Source of the DNA: Psychrobacillus sp. OK032
GTDB taxonomy: Bacteria > Bacillota > Bacilli > Bacillales_A > Planococcaceae
Length of the DNA stretch: 64,000 nt
Assembly: GCF_900111345.1 (NCBI RefSeq)
Contig: NZ_FOGY01000002.1
Location: 248,001 to 312,000, forward strand
Reading direction: 5' to 3'
Part shown: one piece after another, positions 26,717 through 36,117 of the stretch
Layout: every line of letters starts with the position of its first letter
How positions within the stretch are numbered: the first letter of the stretch is position 1
Notes under the pieces: generated by a model
The model's input: the letters and a program-made list of their open reading frames with translations, nothing else
Told to the model about the DNA's origin: nothing
Database searches by the model: none
Position numbers and translations under genes: made by a program

Positions 26717-27355
26717 TTACACAATAACGTTAGTTTCAAGAATAGTTTTTATTTTTGTAACCATTAAATCTATTGCCACTTCATTTTGTCCGCCTTCTGG
26801 AATAATGATATCTGCATATTTTTTAGTCGGCTCTATAAATTGGTTATGCATAGGACGAACGACTGTGAGATATTGCTCTACTACTGATTCAACCGTACGA
26901 CCTCTTTCGTGAATATCTCGTAAAATTCGACGAATAATTCGTAAATCAGAATCAGTATCCACAAATAATTTTATGTTCATTAAATTACGGAGTCGCTCAT
27001 CTTCTAGCACTAGTATACCTTCTAATATGATTACATCTTTTGGCTCTATTGTAATCGTTTCATTAGAACGCGTATGCTGTGCATAATCATACACCGGTTT
27101 TTCTATTGCTTTATTATTTAATAAGTCACGAATATGCTCGATAAGCAAATCGTTATCAAAAGCAAGTGGATGATCATAGTTTGTGTTTAAACGTTCTTCA
27201 AATTTTAAATGGCTTTGGTCTTTATAATAATAATCTTGTTCGATCACGACAACGGAATGGTCTTTGAACACATCACTAATTGCATTTGTGACACTCGTTT
27301 TACCAGAACCAGAACCGCCAGTGATTCCTATGATAAGAGGAGTTCGACTTGACAT
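26717..27355 (-). CDS. udk: Uridine kinase
   Basis: Phosphorylates uridine and cytidine in pyrimidine salvage. The 212 aa protein has the P-loop [13 protein letters not shown] (residues 9-21). Conserved parts are [31 protein letters not shown] and [10 protein letters not shown]. Its start codon abuts the stop of the upstream U32 gene, so the two are translationally linked. Confidence 0.97.
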   Translation of the reverse strand: MSSRTPLIIGITGGSGSGKTSVTNAISDVFKDHSVVVIEQDYYYKDQSHLKFEERLNTNYDHPLAFDNDLLIEHIRDLLNNKAIEKPVYDYAQHTRSNETITIEPKDVIILEGILVLEDERLRNLMNIKLFVDTDSDLRIIRRILRDIHERGRTVESVVEQYLTVVRPMHNQFIEPTKKYADIIIPEGGQNEVAIDLMVTKIKTILETNVIV

Positions 27356-28629
27356 TATTTTAGCCCCTTTCTCATCATGTTATTTGGGTACAATTTAACA
27401 GGACATATAAACTGTACTATTTCTAAAGGATGTCTTGCTGCATCTAATACTTGTCCTTTTTTATTGGTTATTTCACATATTGTTATCCGAACATTTTCAA
27501 TTTCGGGTCCAAAAAACTCTACTTCGTCACCCGGTTTAAAATAGTTCCGTTGTTGAAGCGTTACTATTTGCGTTTTCTCGTCATAGTCTAAAACGAGTCC
27601 TACAAAATCGTAACCGAGCTTTTTATCGTGTACACCGTACATTTGTTGTTCAAAACTTGGTTCGCCTTCAAAAAATGCCGTATCCGTTTCACGGTTTGCG
27701 CATTTTTCAAGTTCTGTAAGCCACGCTTGTTTCATGACAAAGTTTTCTGGATCTGCACAATATGCATCGATTACTTTTCGGTAAACACTAACGACAGTTG
27801 CAATATAATGAATTGACTTCATTCGTCCTTCGACTTTTAACGAATCTATACCCATTTCAATCATTCTCGGTATGGACTCTAGCAGTTTTAAATCCTTTGG
27901 ACTCATCGCAAATGGAATATCTTTTTCTTCAAATAATGGGTGCTCTTCCCCATCTTTTTGTTCATATAAATCATAATCCCAACGACATGATTGGCAACAG
28001 CCACCACGGTTAGAATCACGGGCTGTCATGTGATTAGAAAGAGTACATCTACCGCTATAAGCAATGCACATAGCACCGTGCACAAATGTTTCAATTTCAA
28101 TGTCTACTTTTTCTTTCATTAATTGAATTTCATCGCCAGTCGTTTCACGTGCGAGTACAACCCGATGTAACCCTTCTTCTTTCCAATATTGAACTGCTTT
28201 CCAGTTGGATAATGATTGTTGAGTACTTAAATGCAACTCTAACTTAGGAGCATAAGTACGACATGTTTCAATAATCAACGGATCAGCTACTATGATTCCA
28301 GTAACTCCGGCATCTTCAATAGCTTGCAAATACTCTACTAGCCCATCCATATTTTCGTTATGTGCGAAAATATTCGTCGTCACATAAATTTTCGCTCCGT
28401 ACCGCTTCGCAAATTCGACACCTTCACGCATTTCCTCTATGGAGAAATTTCCAGCATTTGATCGTAATCCAAATTCTTGACCACCGATAAATACAGCATC
28501 AGCCCCATAATGAACAGCAATTTTCAGTTTTTCTAAACTTCCTGCAGGCGCTAATAACTCAGGCTTTTTTGTAATAACGCGCTTACCGTTAACAAGTTCA
28601 CTTATATTGTCTAATTTAGTAACTGTCAC
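27355..28629 (-). CDS. trhP2: tRNA uridine-34 hydroxylation protein, U32 family (YrrO/TrhP2)
   Basis: U32 peptidase-family protein of the prephenate-dependent 5-hydroxyuridine (ho5U) pathway at tRNA position 34. The 424 aa protein has the U32 core [20 protein letters not shown] near the N-terminus. The cysteine-rich signature is [20 protein letters not shown] with GGCCQSCRW, expected to hold an Fe-S cluster, and a C-terminal beta domain follows. The following udk start overlaps its stop. About 310 bp of repeat DNA separate it from its partner upstream, whereas B. subtilis yrrN and yrrO are adjacent. Confidence 0.9.
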   Translation of the reverse strand: MTVTKLDNISELVNGKRVITKKPELLAPAGSLEKLKIAVHYGADAVFIGGQEFGLRSNAGNFSIEEMREGVEFAKRYGAKIYVTTNIFAHNENMDGLVEYLQAIEDAGVTGIIVADPLIIETCRTYAPKLELHLSTQQSLSNWKAVQYWKEEGLHRVVLARETTGDEIQLMKEKVDIEIETFVHGAMCIAYSGRCTLSNHMTARDSNRGGCCQSCRWDYDLYEQKDGEEHPLFEEKDIPFAMSPKDLKLLESIPRMIEMGIDSLKVEGRMKSIHYIATVVSVYRKVIDAYCADPENFVMKQAWLTELEKCANRETDTAFFEGEPSFEQQMYGVHDKKLGYDFVGLVLDYDEKTQIVTLQQRNYFKPGDEVEFFGPEIENVRITICEITNKKGQVLDAARHPLEIVQFICPVKLYPNNMMRKGLK

Positions 28630-28644
28630 TTAATACCTTCCTTT

Positions 28645-28940
28645 CTTAACTGTCCAACTTCAGCGCTTTACCTTGAAACAGGTAATACAGTATTTGCGAT
28701 ACGATGTCGTCTCCTTAGACTGTATACCTCAGACATAAGCACTTCCGCTTTTCTTAGTTGTCCAGCTTCAGCGCTTTACCCCTCGGGGTCAAATGTGAAA
28801 AAGCTGTGGTGGCTTAGGAACTGCCTCCTCGCTTTTTCACATTTACGTCGGAGGCCTGCAGGATGCAGGTCATACAGTCTTTGCGACACGATGTCGCGTA
28901 CCTAGACTGTATACCTCTAACATAAGCGCTTCCGCTTTTC
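28645..28940. repeat. Duplicated hairpin repeat block inside the trhP operon
   Basis: Two tandem units, each starting TGTCCARCTTCAGCGCTTTA and ending CATAAGCRCTTCCGCTTTTC. Each holds a stem-loop with TACAGT and GACTGTA arms around GCGAYACGATGTCG. The second unit (28759-28940) also has a perfect 14-bp inverted repeat AAATGTGAAAAAGC/GCTTTTTCACATTT and the small hairpin CCTGCA-gga-TGCAGG. There is no open frame. Confidence 0.8.
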
Positions 28941-29870
28941 CTAATAGACGGTTTCTTTAAAGAAGAATCCAGTGTCTAATGGTCTGATTGGAGGCTGTAT
29001 TTCCTTAATTTTGTTGAATAATTCTTTTTTAATCTTCTTATAGCTAGCTGAAGAATCGTAGTATGCATCAATGGCTTGTCTATAATAACTTGTTATGGAT
29101 GTTACATAATTGGGATCATGTAAAATCCCATCTATTTTCAAACTATCCACCTCTGCATCTAAAAGTTCGTTCAGCTCATCAATCATACACATATCATTGG
29201 GACTGAATATATGTGTACCATTTTGATCTTCATAAATTGGGTACTTATTCGCTCGTTCTTTATCATGTAAAAACATGTTTTTATTGTTGGAACGACTTTC
29301 TATTTCCATCACTTTATCTTGGAACAAAAAATAATTCCCTAGTAACGAACGTTTCGATTGGAACATACACGTCATTCCATGAACTTGTACTTCTATTTGG
29401 ACATATGCATTTTCCTTTATATCCACTATTTCATCTAAACTCAGTTCACGTGCTAAAACGGCACGGTTGGCTCCACGCTTACCCCAATAGTTAGCTGTAA
29501 AATAGTTTGTTGCTGTTTGTTCGGTACTCCAATGTAATGGAATCGTAACACCTGCTTCACGTCTAGCAATAATGACAGCAGGATCTCCAAATGTTATGCC
29601 GTCCACACCGATTTCTTGTAATTTTTGCATATAAGGAGCAAGTACATCCACCTTGTCATTATGAAAAAGACCGTTCATCGCAACATATAATTTCTTATTA
29701 TGTTCTTTTGTGCTTTTTCTTGCAACTTTAATATCCTCTATTGTAAATTCTCCTGCTAGACGCAAACCGAAAAACTGCTCCCCAACTAAAAAAGCATCTG
29801 CTCCCGCTTTTATTAACTCAGTCATATGTTCTAAACTAGTTGGAGTTACTAATAGCTCTGTCTTTTTCAT
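28941..29870 (-). CDS. trhP1: tRNA hydroxylation protein partner, U32 family (YrrN/TrhP1)
   Basis: The 309 aa shorter U32 paralogue. It begins MKKTELLVTPTSLEHMTELIKAGADAF and has the matching VQVHGMTCMFQSKRSLLGNY segment. It lacks the GGCCQSC cysteine cluster of the longer protein, as the short B. subtilis YrrN does. It probably acts with YrrO in making ho5U34 on tRNA. It lies 4 nt downstream of trmR, which methylates that product. This neighbourhood supports the assignment; no catalytic residues of its own can be named. Confidence 0.87.
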   Translation of the reverse strand: MKKTELLVTPTSLEHMTELIKAGADAFLVGEQFFGLRLAGEFTIEDIKVARKSTKEHNKKLYVAMNGLFHNDKVDVLAPYMQKLQEIGVDGITFGDPAVIIARREAGVTIPLHWSTEQTATNYFTANYWGKRGANRAVLARELSLDEIVDIKENAYVQIEVQVHGMTCMFQSKRSLLGNYFLFQDKVMEIESRSNNKNMFLHDKERANKYPIYEDQNGTHIFSPNDMCMIDELNELLDAEVDSLKIDGILHDPNYVTSITSYYRQAIDAYYDSSASYKKIKKELFNKIKEIQPPIRPLDTGFFFKETVY

Positions 29871-29874
29871 CTAT

Positions 29875-30510
29875 TCACCTCTTAATACTTACTAACATGC
29901 CATCCCCGACTGGTAGGAATGCCGTATCATAATCGGGATGATTTATTAGCCACTCCATAAATTGATGTTGGTTTCGTACCATCGTTCTTTTTCGTCTCGG
30001 TACTTCACTCATTGGCAATTCGGACAAGCCATTTAACAATAAATTATCACAATAAATAACGCCACCATCATTTAGATATGGAGCGTATTTCTCAAAAAAG
30101 TTTTTATATTGTCCTTTTGCAGCATCGATAAAAATCGCATCAAATGTTCGGCCTTCCAATTGCTCGTGTGAAATTTCTAAAGCATCCCCAATAATAACTT
30201 GTATACGATTATGCAAGTTCGCTCGCTCTATATAGCTTTTCGCGAGTTCTGCTTTTTGCTCATCTCGTTCTACCGTTACGATTGTTGCATTAGTTAACTT
30301 CGTCGCCATACGCATAGAAGAATAGCCAATTGCTGTTCCAAGTTCTAAAATCGATGTTGGTTTTTGCAAGGAAAGAAGTTGAAGTAGGGACTCCATCCCG
30401 ACTAACTGCATAATGGGCACATGGTTTTCTTTTGCATATTGCTCCATTTCCATAAAAATAGCGGAGCGAGGTTTTATCATGTCTTTTAAAAAATCATCAC
30501 TTACATTCAT
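29875..30510 (-). CDS. trmR: tRNA 5-hydroxyuridine O-methyltransferase TrmR (YrrM)
   Basis: O-methyltransferase 3 family enzyme that turns ho5U34 into 5-methoxyuridine (mo5U) in tRNA. The 211 aa protein has the SAM motif ILELGTAIGYSSMRMA (residues about 55-70). The metal/catalytic motif is FDAIFIDAAKGQYKNFFEKY, with VIYCDNLLLNG after it. The following trhP1 starts 4 nt downstream. It was long annotated as a catechol-type methyltransferase; the tRNA role comes from B. subtilis work. Confidence 0.92.
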   Translation of the reverse strand: MNVSDDFLKDMIKPRSAIFMEMEQYAKENHVPIMQLVGMESLLQLLSLQKPTSILELGTAIGYSSMRMATKLTNATIVTVERDEQKAELAKSYIERANLHNRIQVIIGDALEISHEQLEGRTFDAIFIDAAKGQYKNFFEKYAPYLNDGGVIYCDNLLLNGLSELPMSEVPRRKRTMVRNQHQFMEWLINHPDYDTAFLPVGDGMLVSIKR

Positions 30511-30562
30511 TTCTAGCTAACCCCTTTTTAATAGATAAAAAAGTATACACTTTCTTATCTAG

Positions 30563-30660
30563 TAACTGTCTAGCTTCAGCTCTTACCCCCGCGCACAGCT
30601 CGTCGCAGAAGAACGTTGCCCCTCGGAGGCAGACTTAGCGCTTCAGCATTTATTCAGTAA
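30563..30660. repeat. Short mosaic repeat remnant upstream of trmR
   Basis: Contains TGTCTAGCTTCAGCTCTTAC (like the units at 28645-28940), an inverted partial 25-bp module GCGCACAGCTCGTCGCA (30591-30607), CCCCTCGGAGG, and the end-like CAGCATTTATTCAGTAAA. It separates mltG from trmR. Confidence 0.7.
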
Positions 30661-30683
30661 AAAACATATCTTATAATAGCATA

Positions 30684-30719
30684 GCAGGAGAAGGAATGCG
30701 ATATCATTCCTTCTCCTGC
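30684..30719 (-). terminator. Terminator-like palindrome after mltG
   Basis: Perfect 15-bp inverted repeat GCAGGAGAAGGAATG / CATTCCTTCTCCTGC with a 6-nt loop, 6 nt after the mltG stop. The tail is not a clean T run on the minus strand. Confidence 0.75.
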
Positions 30720-30725
30720 ATTATA

Positions 30726-31844
30726 TTATTTTAAGTGCTCGTCTATTTTCTGAAGATGTTGTTCATACGTTTCGGAAAAGTGGTTTTGTCCTTCTTTATC
30801 AGCAAGGAAATAGAAATAATCCGTATCTGTTGGATTTAATACTGCTTCAATAGAGGATTTCCCTGCGTTCGCTATTGGACCAGGTGGCAAACCTAAATTC
30901 TGATATGTATTATATGGGTTATCCACTTCCAAATCTTCAAATAGTACACGATCTTTATGGCTACCTAGCGCATATAAAACGGTCGGATCTGTTTGCAATG
31001 GCATATCAATACCCAGTCGATTATAAAAGACGCTCGCAATTGTTTCTCTATCCGTTTGTGCAGTAGCTTCTTCCTCCAGTAGTGATGCAAATGTCAACAA
31101 CCAGTGCACAGTTTTTTCCTCTGCTTGTAAAAGATCATAATAGGCTGATACTGTTTTTTCTGTATTTGCCATCATTGTATCAGCTATGACTTCTAATGAT
31201 GGATCTTCTTCAAAAAACGGATAAGTTGCAGGATATAAATATCCTTCTAATGCATACCGAACGTTTTCACCTTTTATCTCCTCTGAAAGTAGATTTGGGT
31301 ACTTGACAATCATTCTATCGACAAATTCATCACTTGTTACTAGTTGGAAAAATTCATCGGCAGATTGTCCAGTTTTCTTTTCAACTACTTGTCCTATTTG
31401 TTCTAGAGTTAGTCCTTCTGGAATTGTCAATGAAAACAACGGTTCCCTGTATACTTTACCAGTTTTTAAACTTTCGATAATTTCATCTAAAGTCATCGCT
31501 TTTGTTAAGTTATACTTTCCTGCTTGAAAATTAGATTCATTATTAAATTTGGCATAGTATTTAAATATTTTTGCATCTTTAATAATCCCATTCGCTTCCA
31601 GAGTTGCGGAAATTGTATCTAAGCCTGAACCTATTGCTATGTCGACCTCCACTTGCTCTTCAGAAGTTGGATCCATTGGTTCTAATGCACTTTTCACATA
31701 ACTATAAGCAATATATCCACCTATTCCACCAACAATAACTAGAAATAGTACGATGGACAATACAATTCTTCTGACAAGCTTCACTTCTTTTTTCTTTTTT
31801 TTCATCCGATCAAACATTATTTCTTTTTTTGATTCGTTTCCCAC
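30726..31844 (-). CDS. mltG: Endolytic murein transglycosylase MltG (YrrL)
   Basis: Membrane-bound lytic transglycosylase that cuts nascent peptidoglycan strands. The 372 aa protein has a basic cytoplasmic tail rich in K, then a transmembrane helix (VRRIVLSIVLFLVIVGGIGG). A LysM-like domain (IAIGSGLDTISATLEANGII) precedes the YceG catalytic domain, with the catalytic glutamate in FASLLEEEATAQTDRETIAS. It starts at GTG 31844 after AAGGGGGG. It is the first gene of a run towards trmR and trhP, now broken by a repeat. Confidence 0.95.
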   Translation of the reverse strand: MGNESKKEIMFDRMKKKKKEVKLVRRIVLSIVLFLVIVGGIGGYIAYSYVKSALEPMDPTSEEQVEVDIAIGSGLDTISATLEANGIIKDAKIFKYYAKFNNESNFQAGKYNLTKAMTLDEIIESLKTGKVYREPLFSLTIPEGLTLEQIGQVVEKKTGQSADEFFQLVTSDEFVDRMIVKYPNLLSEEIKGENVRYALEGYLYPATYPFFEEDPSLEVIADTMMANTEKTVSAYYDLLQAEEKTVHWLLTFASLLEEEATAQTDRETIASVFYNRLGIDMPLQTDPTVLYALGSHKDRVLFEDLEVDNPYNTYQNLGLPPGPIANAGKSSIEAVLNPTDTDYFYFLADKEGQNHFSETYEQHLQKIDEHLK

Positions 31845-31893
31845 GGGTTTCCCCCCTTATTCCAATTCATTATACTAGATAATGACCAAAAAG

Positions 31894-31929
31894 AAAAAGG
31901 AGGAACGAGGAGTGCCTCTTTCCTTCCTT
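31894..31929 (-). terminator. Terminator after yrzB
   Basis: The minus strand has AAGGAAGGAAAGAGG and CCTCGTTCCTCCTT with mismatches, then TTTTTC. It separates yrzB from mltG. Confidence 0.85.
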
Positions 31930-31942
31930 TTTTATCGAATGA

Positions 31943-32230
31943 TTAATCTTCGTCTTCTTCATCTAAAAATGTATTTAACATTTCTTCGATCATATCCCAC
32001 TCAGCATCCGTCTCGATTGGAAGTAAATCTCCATCTTCGCCTGCTTCGTTCGGAGTGAATGAAGATGCGTGAATTTCGATTTCTTCGTCTTCATCTTCTT
32101 CCGCACCGACTGGATAATAAAGGACATAAGATTTTCCAAATTCTTCTGATTCAAATGTGAATAGTACATTGCAAAGTTGCTCATTTCCACTTTCATCTAC
32201 TACTGTAATATTTTCTTGACCATGGTCCAT
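31943..32230 (-). CDS. yrzB: DUF1292 family protein YrzB
   Basis: A small, very acidic protein of 95 aa and unknown function. It has the DUF1292 pattern [40 protein letters not shown] and a C-terminal [17 protein letters not shown] supports ATG 32230 over a GTG nine bases upstream. It is the third gene of ireB-ruvX-yrzB, an order conserved across Firmicutes. Confidence 0.92.
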   Translation of the reverse strand: MDHGQENITVVDESGNEQLCNVLFTFESEEFGKSYVLYYPVGAEEDEDEEIEIHASSFTPNEAGEDGDLLPIETDAEWDMIEEMLNTFLDEEDED

Positions 32231-32240
32231 TGCAGTCACC

Positions 32241-32660
32241 TCATCTATTTTTTCTGTCTAGAAAGCCTTGTAATATCATTACTGCGGCCATCTTGTCAAT
32301 AACTTGTTTCCGTTTTTTACGGCTAACATCTGCATCTATTAACATACGTTCTGCAGCCATTGTTGTCAATCTTTCATCCCACATTGTAACAGGAAAATTG
32401 TATTTATCGGTTAGTAGCTTCGCGTAGCGTTCGGATGCCTCTGCCCGCGGACCAATAGTGTTATTCATGTTTTTAGGATAACCAACAACGAATTCGGTTA
32501 CTACATGTTGCTTAACTAATTCATCAATACGATCCAAACCAAAATTTAATTCGTCTTCGTTAATTTTGATGGTTTCAATACCTTGTGCGGTCCAACCCAT
32601 AGCGTCACTTATCGCAACGCCTACAGTTCTGGAACCAACATCTAAACCCATAATTCGCAT
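32241..32660 (-). CDS. ruvX: Putative pre-16S rRNA nuclease/Holliday junction resolvase RuvX (YqgF)
   Basis: RNase H-fold nuclease of the YqgF family, essential in many bacteria and linked to 16S rRNA 5'-end processing. The 139 aa protein has [19 protein letters not shown] (catalytic Asp 6) and [19 protein letters not shown]. The DER segment is [14 protein letters not shown]. It starts 2 nt after ireB and ends 10 nt before yrzB. Confidence 0.95.
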   Translation of the reverse strand: MRIMGLDVGSRTVGVAISDAMGWTAQGIETIKINEDELNFGLDRIDELVKQHVVTEFVVGYPKNMNNTIGPRAEASERYAKLLTDKYNFPVTMWDERLTTMAAERMLIDADVSRKKRKQVIDKMAAVMILQGFLDRKNR

Positions 32661-32662
32661 GT

Positions 32663-32929
32663 TTAAGCCTCGTTATTTCTTTTAATGTAAAACTTAACTA
32701 ATTCCTCTAAAATCTCGTCGCGCTCTAGCTTTCTAATCATATTACGCGCATCTTGATGGCGAGGAATATAAGCTGGATCACCAGATAGTAGATAGCCTAC
32801 AATTTGATTGATAGAATTATACCCTTTTTCTTCTAGTGCAGAGTGTACTTGTAGCATCACATGTTTGACTTCCTGTTCCATCGACTCTTCAGGAAAATTA
32901 AATTTCATCGTTTTATCAAATGAACTCAT
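32663..32929 (-). CDS. ireB: IreB family regulatory phosphoprotein (YrzL)
   Basis: An 88 aa protein starting [21 protein letters not shown] precedes ATG 32929, so the longer frame is not used. Family members are phosphorylated on N-terminal threonines by the PASTA kinase IreK/PrkC and modulate cephalosporin tolerance in Enterococcus. The conserved [20 protein letters not shown] is present. It is the first gene of the ireB-ruvX-yrzB operon, downstream of alaS. Confidence 0.93.
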   Translation of the reverse strand: MSSFDKTMKFNFPEESMEQEVKHVMLQVHSALEEKGYNSINQIVGYLLSGDPAYIPRHQDARNMIRKLERDEILEELVKFYIKRNNEA

Positions 32930-33029
32930 GATCAGCACCTCGCTTTCGATTTTAGTAGGCAACTTTACTTATCTTATTTTCAGTATAACCGAAATTGGAA
33001 ATAGTATCAAATATACCAACATATCAAAT

Positions 33030-33135
33030 ATGCCCTGGCGTATTTGTTTTCCGCTTCTCTTCGTTAGCTCCGCAGAAAAACAGTGTGCCAAAATAAAAAT
33101 CTGTGGCATCCGCCAGAGGCATTAACTTCTTCAAC
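33030..33135. repeat. Mosaic intergenic repeat between alaS and ireB
   Basis: Begins TGCCCTGGCGTATTTG with CCGCTTCTCTTCGTTAGCTC, similar to the blocks at 53262 and 56505. It ends CATCCGCCAGAGGCATTAAC with TTCTTCAACAAG, similar to the end at 48030-48070. Confidence 0.7.
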
Positions 33136-33163
33136 AAGTTCTAAGGCCACTGACTGAGTGAAA

Positions 33164-35797
33164 TTAGATAGATTTCATATGTTCGTAAACTGAATTTAAT
33201 GCCGACTCTAGTTTACTACCGTCTTTTGCACCAGCCATTGCGAAGTCAGGACGACCGCCACCTTTTCCTCCACATTGTTCTGCTACTAGTTTGACGATAT
33301 TTCCTGCATGATAGTTCCCGCCTACTAAATCTTTTGTCACTCCTGCAGAAATCATTACTTTATCCCCATCAATAGCTCCAAGGACAATGACTGCTTTATC
33401 AAGTTTTTGTTTTAAATCATCCATCATTTGACGCAACTGGTTATTGTCTTTTGCATCTACTTTTACGGATAACACGGTAACATCGTTTATTGTTTGAGCA
33501 GCAGATAATACGGAAGCTGCTTGGCTATTTGCAATTTTTGCAGAAAGTGATTCATTTTCTTTTTGTGTATTTTTTAATTCTTGTAATGTTTGTGCTACTT
33601 TAGAAACAAGATCTTTTGGTTGTGCTTTCAATAAGTTTGCTGCTTCAGCAAGTACTAGTTCTTCTTCTTTTACCACTTCAAAAGCACCTTTACCAGTAAC
33701 AGCTTCAATACGTCGTGTTCCCGCTCCAATCCCACTTTCTGATAGGATTTTAAAGAATCCGATTTCAGAAGTGTTTTGTACGTGAACACCCCCGCAAAGC
33801 TCTAAGGAGAATGAACCCATTTGTACAACTCGGACAATATCACCGTACTTTTCTCCAAATAATGCCATTGCCCCCATTTTTTTCGCTTCATCTATATTAT
33901 GATATCCAGTAACTACCGGAATATTATCCCACACTTTTTCATTCACTATACGCTCAATTTTTTCGAGCTCTTCTTTTGTTACTTGTCCAAAATGTGAAAA
34001 GTCAAAACGCAAACGATCCGGACCAACATAAGAACCAGCTTGGTTTACATGTGTTCCTAAAACATCTTTAAGTGCTTGATGTAATAGATGTGTAGCAGAG
34101 TGATTTTTAATTGTAAATCCACGAAGTGATAGATCTACGCTAGCAGTAACTATTCCATCCGTATTAATTTCACCTGATTCAATTACTACCGTATGCAAGT
34201 TTTGTCCATTCGGTGCTTTTTGTACGTCCTTTACAAATCCTCTAAAAGACTCATTTTCAATAGTTCCGTGATCTGCAATTTGACCTCCACTTTCTGCATA
34301 GAAAGGAGTTTGCGTTAAGATAACTTGTACTTCATCGCCTTCACTAGCAGATTTCACCAATGCTTGTCCAAGAATAATCGATGAAATTTTGGTTGAAACA
34401 GTAAGTGTGTCGTATCCAACAAATTCACTTTCGTCATGAAGATTACTATAAACCTCTGATTGGACTTGCATCGAATCGACATTTTGACGAGCAGCACGAG
34501 CACGGGAGCGTTGTGCTTCCATCTCTGTTTTGAATCCTTCTTTGTCTACTGTCATATTTGCTTCTTCTGCGTATTCTTCTGTTAGTTCAATTGGGAAGCC
34601 GTACGTATCATATAAAGTAAAGGTAGTCGTTCCTGGAATAAATGATTCCCCTTTTGCACGTTGCTCTTCGATTACTTTTTCTAAAATTGCTAAACCGTCA
34701 TGAAGTGTTTCATGGAAACGTTCTTCTTCTGTTTTCATAACACGCATGATGAAATCTTTTTTTGCCGTTACTTCCGGATAGAAGCTTTGCATTATTTCTC
34801 CAACAACAGGAACAAGCTCAAATAGAAATGGTTTGTCGATACCAAGTTGTTTTGCAAAACGTACTGCACGTCGAAGTAATCTTCTAAGTACATAGCCTCT
34901 CCCTTCATTTGATGGAAGTGCACCGTCTCCGATTGCAAAAGCAACTGTACGAACGTGGTCGGCAATTACTTTAAATGCTGTATCATCTACATCGTTTGTA
35001 CGATATGTTTTCCCTGAAATTATTTCCGTTTGGCGAATAATTGGGATAAATAAATCCGTATCAAAGTTTGTAGGAACATCTTGTACGACACTTGCCATAC
35101 GTTCCAGACCCATGCCAGTATCAATATTTTGTTTTGGTAGTGGTGTGTACGTGTGATCTGGATTATGGTTGAATTCAGAAAATACCAAGTTCCAAATTTC
35201 TAAATAACGTTCATTTTCTCCACCTGGATATAACTCTGGATCATTTTCATCATTTCCATAGCTTTCCCCTCGGTCATAAAAAATTTCGGAGTTGGGACCA
35301 CTTGGACCTTCTCCAATATCCCAGAAGTTACCTTCAAGTCGAATAATTCTTTCTTCCGGAATACCAATTTCGTTTCTCCAAATACTATATGCTTCTTCAT
35401 CTTCTGGATGAACCGTAATCGATAGTTTTTCTGCTTCAAAAGCCATCCACTTTTCGTCTGTTAGAAATTCCCATGCCCACTCGATCGCTTCTTTTTTAAA
35501 GTATTCGCCAATCGAGAAATTACCTAACATTTCAAAGAATGTATGGTGTCTAGCCGTTTTCCCTACATTTTCAATGTCATTTGTACGAATCGATTTTTGC
35601 GCATTTGTAATACGTGGATTTTCCGGCACAACACGACCATCAAAATATTTTTTTAATGTTGCAACACCACTATTAATCCAAAGCAAAGATGGATCATTAA
35701 TCGGTACTAGTGGAGCAGATGGTTCTTGTGTATGTCCTTTTTCAATAAAGAAGTCTAAATACATTTGTCTAATTTGAGCACCTGTTAATTGTTTCAT
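33164..35797 (-). CDS. alaS: Alanyl-tRNA synthetase
   Basis: Charges tRNA-Ala and edits Ser/Gly mischarging. The 877 aa protein has the class II catalytic core ([37 protein letters not shown]). The editing domain has the zinc motif [11 protein letters not shown], with CGGVHV further on. The C-Ala/DHHA1 domain ends [26 protein letters not shown] favours ATG 35797 over the TTG one codon upstream. Controlled by a T-box leader with a consensus promoter directly upstream. Confidence 0.98.
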   Translation of the reverse strand: MKQLTGAQIRQMYLDFFIEKGHTQEPSAPLVPINDPSLLWINSGVATLKKYFDGRVVPENPRITNAQKSIRTNDIENVGKTARHHTFFEMLGNFSIGEYFKKEAIEWAWEFLTDEKWMAFEAEKLSITVHPEDEEAYSIWRNEIGIPEERIIRLEGNFWDIGEGPSGPNSEIFYDRGESYGNDENDPELYPGGENERYLEIWNLVFSEFNHNPDHTYTPLPKQNIDTGMGLERMASVVQDVPTNFDTDLFIPIIRQTEIISGKTYRTNDVDDTAFKVIADHVRTVAFAIGDGALPSNEGRGYVLRRLLRRAVRFAKQLGIDKPFLFELVPVVGEIMQSFYPEVTAKKDFIMRVMKTEEERFHETLHDGLAILEKVIEEQRAKGESFIPGTTTFTLYDTYGFPIELTEEYAEEANMTVDKEGFKTEMEAQRSRARAARQNVDSMQVQSEVYSNLHDESEFVGYDTLTVSTKISSIILGQALVKSASEGDEVQVILTQTPFYAESGGQIADHGTIENESFRGFVKDVQKAPNGQNLHTVVIESGEINTDGIVTASVDLSLRGFTIKNHSATHLLHQALKDVLGTHVNQAGSYVGPDRLRFDFSHFGQVTKEELEKIERIVNEKVWDNIPVVTGYHNIDEAKKMGAMALFGEKYGDIVRVVQMGSFSLELCGGVHVQNTSEIGFFKILSESGIGAGTRRIEAVTGKGAFEVVKEEELVLAEAANLLKAQPKDLVSKVAQTLQELKNTQKENESLSAKIANSQAASVLSAAQTINDVTVLSVKVDAKDNNQLRQMMDDLKQKLDKAVIVLGAIDGDKVMISAGVTKDLVGGNYHAGNIVKLVAEQCGGKGGGRPDFAMAGAKDGSKLESALNSVYEHMKSI

Positions 35798-35824
35798 CAA
35801 AATTCCTCCTAATTTTTAGAAATA

Positions 35825-36082
35825 AAAAAAGCCCTCATCCCAAAAGGGACGAAAGCTATTATTTCGTGGTACCACCCTAGTTACATATTAGCTTACGGCC
35901 AAATATGTCTCTTAAAGAAGCCTTAACGCAGCAATACGGCAGGTTTTAACTGCACTCAAGAGTAGCTTTCCTAATTATTATGCACTGGGGATTCTTCCAG
36001 CCTTGGAATCCCTCTCTAGTCAGGTAATAATAGTACTTTCTCCGTCAACATTTTCGTTATATGCAATTGATTTCGTTATATG
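35825..36082 (-). promoter_or_regulatory. T-box riboswitch leader of alaS
   Basis: tRNA-sensing leader. The T-box AGGGTGGTACCACG is at 35879-35866. A terminator at 35858-35831 has an AGCTTTCGTCCC stem with GGGATGAGGGCT and then seven Ts. Stem I ends near GGAAAGCTACTC; GCT at 35966-35964 is the likely Ala specifier codon. Uncharged tRNA-Ala would favour the antiterminator. The region's order and the downstream gene agree. Confidence 0.93.
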
Positions 36083-36089
36083 CAATTGA
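36052..36089. repeat. Tandem duplication at the alaS leader start
   Basis: The 19-bp unit TTTCGTTATATGCAATTGA occurs twice in exact tandem (36052-36070 and 36071-36089), touching the -10 box and spanning the predicted transcription start. Confidence 0.9.
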
Positions 36090-36117
36090 TTATAAGAAAC
36101 AATTGTCCCATTGTCAA
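36089..36117 (-). promoter_or_regulatory. Consensus sigma-A promoter of alaS
   Basis: TTGACA (36112-36117), a 17-nt spacer and TATAAT (36089-36094), perfect in both boxes. The -35 overlaps the recD2 stop codon. Confidence 0.93.
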
